NCBI GenBank assembly: GCA_015143735.1
Contig: VKHC01000591.1
Span: 1 to 10,779 of the forward strand
DNA length: 10,779 bases
Direction: 5' to 3'
From: Synura sp. LO234KE
Taxonomy: Eukaryota; Sar; Synurophyceae; Synurales; Mallomonadaceae
The notes under the pieces were generated by a model. That model searched no databases. It was not told the DNA's origin and saw only the letters and a program-made list of their open reading frames with translations. Below, one piece after another: positions 7,284-10,779 of this stretch. The position numbers and the translations under genes are program-made. The stretch's first letter is position 1; every line of letters starts with the position of its first letter.

Positions 7284-10200
7284 TTATAAAGTCCCATCTA
7301 CACTCGTGCGTAAAGCACGTGCGGCTGCCTTCGACTTCCTCTTCTTCTCTTTCTTCAACCGCCGTCTTTCCTTCTTCCGACGACGTTGTTCCCTCTCTCG
7401 CTCCTTCTCCCTATCCCTCTCCCTATCTCGATCTCGGACCCTGTCTTTTTCTCGATCTCCTTTTCTTTCTCTGTCTCTTCCCTTTTCTTTATCCTTGCCA
7501 CGTGGAGGGAGTGACTTCTGCCCCTCTCTTACCCCAAACACATCCATCATCTTTCCCCCACTATTCCGATTCAAAATCAGCATCGCGGCAGACCCAGTGG
7601 GAAGACATTGTCGACTTCTCTTCGTAGCAGTTCCATCTTTAGCTTTTGGTTTCGGAGAGGAACATCGGCTTCGCGGAGAATTCGGTTGTTGTTGTTGTTG
7701 TTGTTGCCACTGAAGCATCAGCAACCCATCCTTTTTACTATTGTGCCTCTTCATCTGTTGTTGGGCCATGATAGCAGACTTCACGTGTGGGTATTGATGC
7801 CAACCGCTCGACTTTGGATGACGCGGGGGACGGTCTCCCCGGGATGCTGCTTCCCGCTCTCTCAGCCAGCGACGGTACTCCAGGTCCCGGTCACGCTCGG
7901 TAAACATCGCCAAACTCTGTACATACCGTGTAAAATTACAAGCACAACAACTTTCAATTACAGGCAGATATAAGCTTAGGGGGAAAGGTTAAGGGCACTT
8001 CGATGTCAGACAAACTAATCACTCTTAACTGCTGCACTTAGAAAATAATCCAATTGAAATTAGTATCCATTCGAGACCTCATGTCATTATCCATTCCCTG
8101 TATATGATCTTAGCGGTTACGACCCGACTCTCCTTCACCTGTAGGTACTCTGTTAACATCGCGATGCCTAAGTATCCTTTGAGATTCTTGTTCGCAATTT
8201 TCAACACGCGGTCAAACATGATACAGACGTGGAGGTGCGGTACGTGGAGCGCGAAGTCCAAGTGTACGAATACACCGAACTCCGTCTTGAATATCTAACG
8301 GTGAGAGTGGTAACGTTGGAGGAGGGGCAGAAGGACGAGGAGAAATGGAGGAGAACTTAGAGTGATGCTAAACCGTTGTTACAAATAGAGTGCAAAACAG
8401 CGGAGATCTTGTTTAGATATTAAATAAAATTAAGGCAAGATTACAATTTTAGATTTCTAGTTTTCGCCTTGTTGCGGAGGATTAGGAAAGCAAAAACGAA
8501 AGGCAAAATAAATTGATATGTGAAGGGCCCATTCCATCCTGGAGGTGCGCGTTGTGTAGATAGCCTTACCTCCTTCCTTGCCAGCGACCACTCGCGGTCG
8601 AAGAGGTCCAGCAATGCGTCCAGTCTAAGGACACAACCAACCGGAATCCCCACCCACATCAATATCAGATCCAGTATGAGAGGGTTAGTCTTTGAAGACG
8701 GCCGACAGCCTCGAGACATGGTGACTCAAATAATCGGACAAGGCCCTTTCTATCCCCTAGTATAGGCTCCTTTGGTGACGCCCTCATTAGAACACAATAT
8801 GAATGATTACAATCGGAGATGAACAACCGCAACGCAACGTGACGTGGTGCAAAAGTAATGTCTGCTTCAATTTGGGATCGTTACCACAAGCGATGCGAAG
8901 TTAAGGCTGTCAAACCATACGACTTAATGAGCGTCTAGGTCCTCGATACCTTTTCTTTTTGTCGCTCATGTGCACAGGTTCGTTGTATTTGAAGGCCAAC
9001 AGCAGTGACACGGCCATGGAAAGAAGTCGATTGGTCTTGGTCACAATGCCCTGAACATCAAATATCGTAATTTATTCCCAATACAATTTATTGAAAAAAA
9101 TGATTGTTACGAAGGAGAAGCAGTGAGATCATCAACGACATTATTGAGGTTCATAAAAATCTGCCTACTTAGGGCTGTAAGTGATGTCGGATTTAAGTAA
9201 TTCCTCCCATTTTCGGTCGATAGACAGAGAAGGATAGTCTGTGCACCTCATCACTACTTCAACTAGTACCCCACTTAGGTTCTTTTATAGCGTGGTTAGG
9301 TACACAGAAGAGCGAACAGAGCCTCAATGTAGTCGCTATGGAAATGGAATAAAGACTGCTAGTACTAGTAGTGATCACAGCCCAGTTAAACCCAAAGTAC
9401 CTTGAGACACAGGCGCTCGAAATATATGAATGCCAAGGCTACAGTGGATAGCTCGATGCCCAGCGCCATGCAGCCTGCCAGAGCTGATTTCTTCAAATTA
9501 CGAATCTGAGACAAGTCAGTGACACAGACATAGGCTAAGACATAGACAGGGAAGCTTGAAGGGGAGGGCGAACTAAAGCCGTTCAGACTAAGGTCTAAAC
9601 ATCCTCTACTGTTATGAGCGGTGTGGCAGATCTCACGTGGTGTGAGAGAATGCTCGGACACAAAACGTATTTACACGGGTATCACTAGGTGTAAGGAGGG
9701 GTCCAAATCACGAATGCATCCACGCTGTACCTTGCTCAGGGTGAGAGAGGGCGGGAGGTGAGGGTGGCGCTCTCGAAACTGCTGGTTCAGACTCTGTCGG
9801 TTGAGTACATACATACATACACACATAACAGACAGTGAACGAGGAGAACGTAACCGCGAGGAAGGAGCGGGAGGAGCAGTGTATCCCTTTTTTTCTGAGA
9901 AAACACTCCGTGGATGCTGCAAAACCGTGTGTCGACCATCACTATCATCGGAGGGCACTTCATCGCGCAGCGTTTCGTCAGTCCGATCCCTCGAGTACCC
10001 TACTCACCGTTCGCATTTCTTCGGCATCTACAAATAGAGTGAGTGACGTCAGGACAGGACCCAGTCTTGTATAGTCGTTAAACATCTTTTTCTCCCGCCC
10101 CTAAGAACAGCCAAGGTTGAGGATGAGGATGAGGATAAGGACAAGGACAGGACCTGACATGAACCAATCCCTACGGCCTGAATGAATATATATATATATA

Positions 10201-10779
10201 TATATATATATGTAACAATAGGCGACTCGTCGAAGGCTCCGATCTAGAAGGAGTAGAGGGTTCGGAGAGGAGGGCACAATACACGTACCCAACCTGCACA
10301 TCTCATGGACCTTTGTAATCATATGCATCTACTGTATCTACTCTCTGCAACGAAGATGCATTGTGTGTAAACATGTATGTACACCTGTAGCATATTCGGA
10401 TCATCCAGCGCGTTGGGGTCGAAGGCGTACATAGCCGTTTCCCCTCTGTTTCTTTGGGAGGCCGGTGCATACGGGTTGAGCGAATAGTCCCCCTCTGTCT
10501 GTGACACAGGGCAAGGACAGTACAACGGAGAGTAAATATGATGGCGTCTGATGAAGCGACAACTGTCGTATTTCAACATGGACATTGCGATGATATTTCA
10601 GCGACAGATTCATAATCCGTCGAAAAGAAACCAGAGGTAATGGTAGCGTGCAGCATAGGTAATGACGTGGCACTGCGCCTCACCTTGATCAAGTGCATAT
10701 AAGAGAGTCCTCTCCAATCACGTTGTGGCTGTATGTACACTTCGTGACCACGTTTATCGTCAGCTTGTTGTTTAGCGAG
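7284..10779 (-). CDS. CABLES-like cyclin-fold protein, 3' part (10 exons), open at right edge
   Basis: Exons (minus): 10779-10684 (partial), 10498-10385, 10344-10311, 10027-10008, 9916-9731, 9505-9401, 9050-8950, 8624-8570, 8294-8139 and 7916-7284; 499 residues visible. All phases agree. Residues about 130-289 form a cyclin fold in the order seen in CABLES (CDK5/ABL1 substrate) proteins: SLNQQFRERHPHLPPSLTLS, IRNLKKSALAGCMALGIELS, TVALAFIYFERLCLK, TKTNRLLSMAVSLLLAFKYN, LDALLDLFDREWSLARKE, TEFGVFVHLDFALHVPHLHV and FDRVLKIANKNLKGYLGIAM. Upstream, YAFDPNALDDPNMLQ also fits the family. By family knowledge it would bind or regulate a cyclin-dependent kinase. The last exon adds a 210-residue tail: seven Gln, SP-rich patches, then a long Arg/Lys/Glu/Asp region like splicing-associated proteins, suggesting a nuclear location. 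Weak joins: donor GTCCAT after 10311, the 40-base intron 10384-10345, and a possible 36-base intron inside 9916-9731. Confidence 0.85.
7319..7520 (-). repeat. Low-complexity Arg/Lys/Glu/Asp coding region
   Basis: The C-terminal end of the cyclin-like protein repeats RD, RE, KE and RK pairs (for example RDRDRERDREKERERE, then RRRKKERRRLKKEKKRKSK). On the plus strand it appears as an imperfect TCTCTCCCT/TCGATCTC tract, which explains the spurious Ser/Leu-rich plus-strand frames there. The charge pattern resembles RE/RD domains of nuclear RNA-processing proteins. Confidence 0.8.
7686..7706 (-). repeat. (CAA)7 coding polyglutamine
   Basis: Seven perfect TTG triplets on the plus strand read as seven CAA glutamine codons in the tail exon, following LQW. 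Uninterrupted pure codon repeats are usually length-variable between strains. Confidence 0.9.
9794..9829 (-). other. Possible 36-base intron or in-frame insertion
   Basis: GTTATG ... CGACAG, 36 bases with a GT start and AG end, sits exactly between RLRSPRSLS and SLNQQFRERHP. It is a multiple of three and has no stop, so it can also be translated (VMCVCMYVLNRQ). The translated form, with four-base TATG repeats, looks unlike the rest of the protein. An intron this short would be unusual. Confidence 0.35.
10119..10153. repeat. GAGGAT/AAGGAC hexamer repeat in an intron
   Basis: About six imperfect 6-base units on the plus strand (gaggat x3, then aaggac-type units). On the minus, transcribed strand this is a pyrimidine-rich GTCCTT/ATCCTC tract inside the intron 10310-10028, where it may help acceptor recognition. 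Confidence 0.8.
10186..10211. repeat. (AT)13 microsatellite in an intron
   Basis: Thirteen perfect AT dinucleotides within the same intron of the CABLES-like gene (10310-10028). A pure repeat of this length is likely polymorphic. No function is implied. Confidence 0.95.

Noticed and set aside
7165-7713. Plus-strand ORF of 182 codons rich in Ser, Arg and Leu
   Set aside because: It begins at a TTG and mirrors the antisense of the Arg/Glu-rich tail of the cyclin gene; low-complexity coding DNA often leaves the opposite strand open.
9671-9730. Continuation of the cyclin exon past 9731
   Set aside because: AAG/GTACAG is a donor and the phase-0 join to IRNLKKSALAG restores the cyclin fold, while read-through soon ends.
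10186-10211. AT repeat as a possible cruciform or origin signal
   Set aside because: A plain dinucleotide microsatellite inside an intron explains it; nothing else nearby suggests an origin.
10319-10585. Minus-strand ORF of 88 codons reading through exon 10498-10385
   Set aside because: Its ends are intron sequence beyond a good CACAG acceptor and a CAG/GTGTAC donor; only the middle 38 codons fit the cyclin gene.
1-10779. Mobile elements, viral genes, tRNA or rRNA
   Set aside because: No terminal repeats, reverse transcriptase or transposase motifs, capsid-like frames or cloverleaf structures were seen when reading both strands by eye.

Overview
The window looks like nuclear DNA from an intron-rich, gene-dense unicellular eukaryote. 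Few reading frames of any length are uninterrupted. Plausible proteins appear only when exons are joined at GT..AG sites (donors such as GTAAGT, GTAAAG, GTGCGT, GTAGTG; acceptors mostly TAG/CAG), and the phases then agree from exon to exon. No rRNA, tRNA, bacterial operon, CRISPR array or transposon was recognised. I cannot name the organism. Single-strand gene order, short spacers, tiny exons and an AG just upstream of several start codons would fit a lineage with spliced-leader trans-splicing, such as a perkinsid or dinoflagellate-like alveolate, but this is inference.

Every gene I can support is on the minus strand, so in transcription order (right to left) the window reads as follows. (1) 10779-7284: the 3' part of a ten-exon gene for a CABLES-like cyclin-fold protein with a long basic tail; it is open at the right edge and is the only gene I can assign to a family. 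(2) 6809-6483: a doubtful small hydrophobic ORF. (3) 6360-5343: a five-exon gene for a 160-residue protein with one membrane segment, including a GC-AG intron. (4) 5300-4746: a two-exon gene, only 42 bases downstream of (3), with a degenerate WW-like motif. (5) about 4164-3161: a gene for a charged, helix-rich protein whose first exon I could not find; its stop codon lies inside a 34-35 bp minisatellite (3029-3166). (6) 2672-1428: a 414-residue protein with a coiled coil and a proline-rich segment, possibly with an extra 5' exon at 3041-2836. (7) 1043-2: a three- or four-exon gene for a small coiled-coil protein.

Nothing in the sequence ties these genes into one pathway; they look like unrelated housekeeping or lineage-specific neighbours. 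Only the CABLES-like cyclin has a readable likely role, in CDK-linked regulation. All exon models are hand-made from reading phase and splice consensus, and no transcript evidence was available. Internal exons of genes (1), (3), (4) and (7) are the most secure; first exons, last exons and the very short introns are the least secure.
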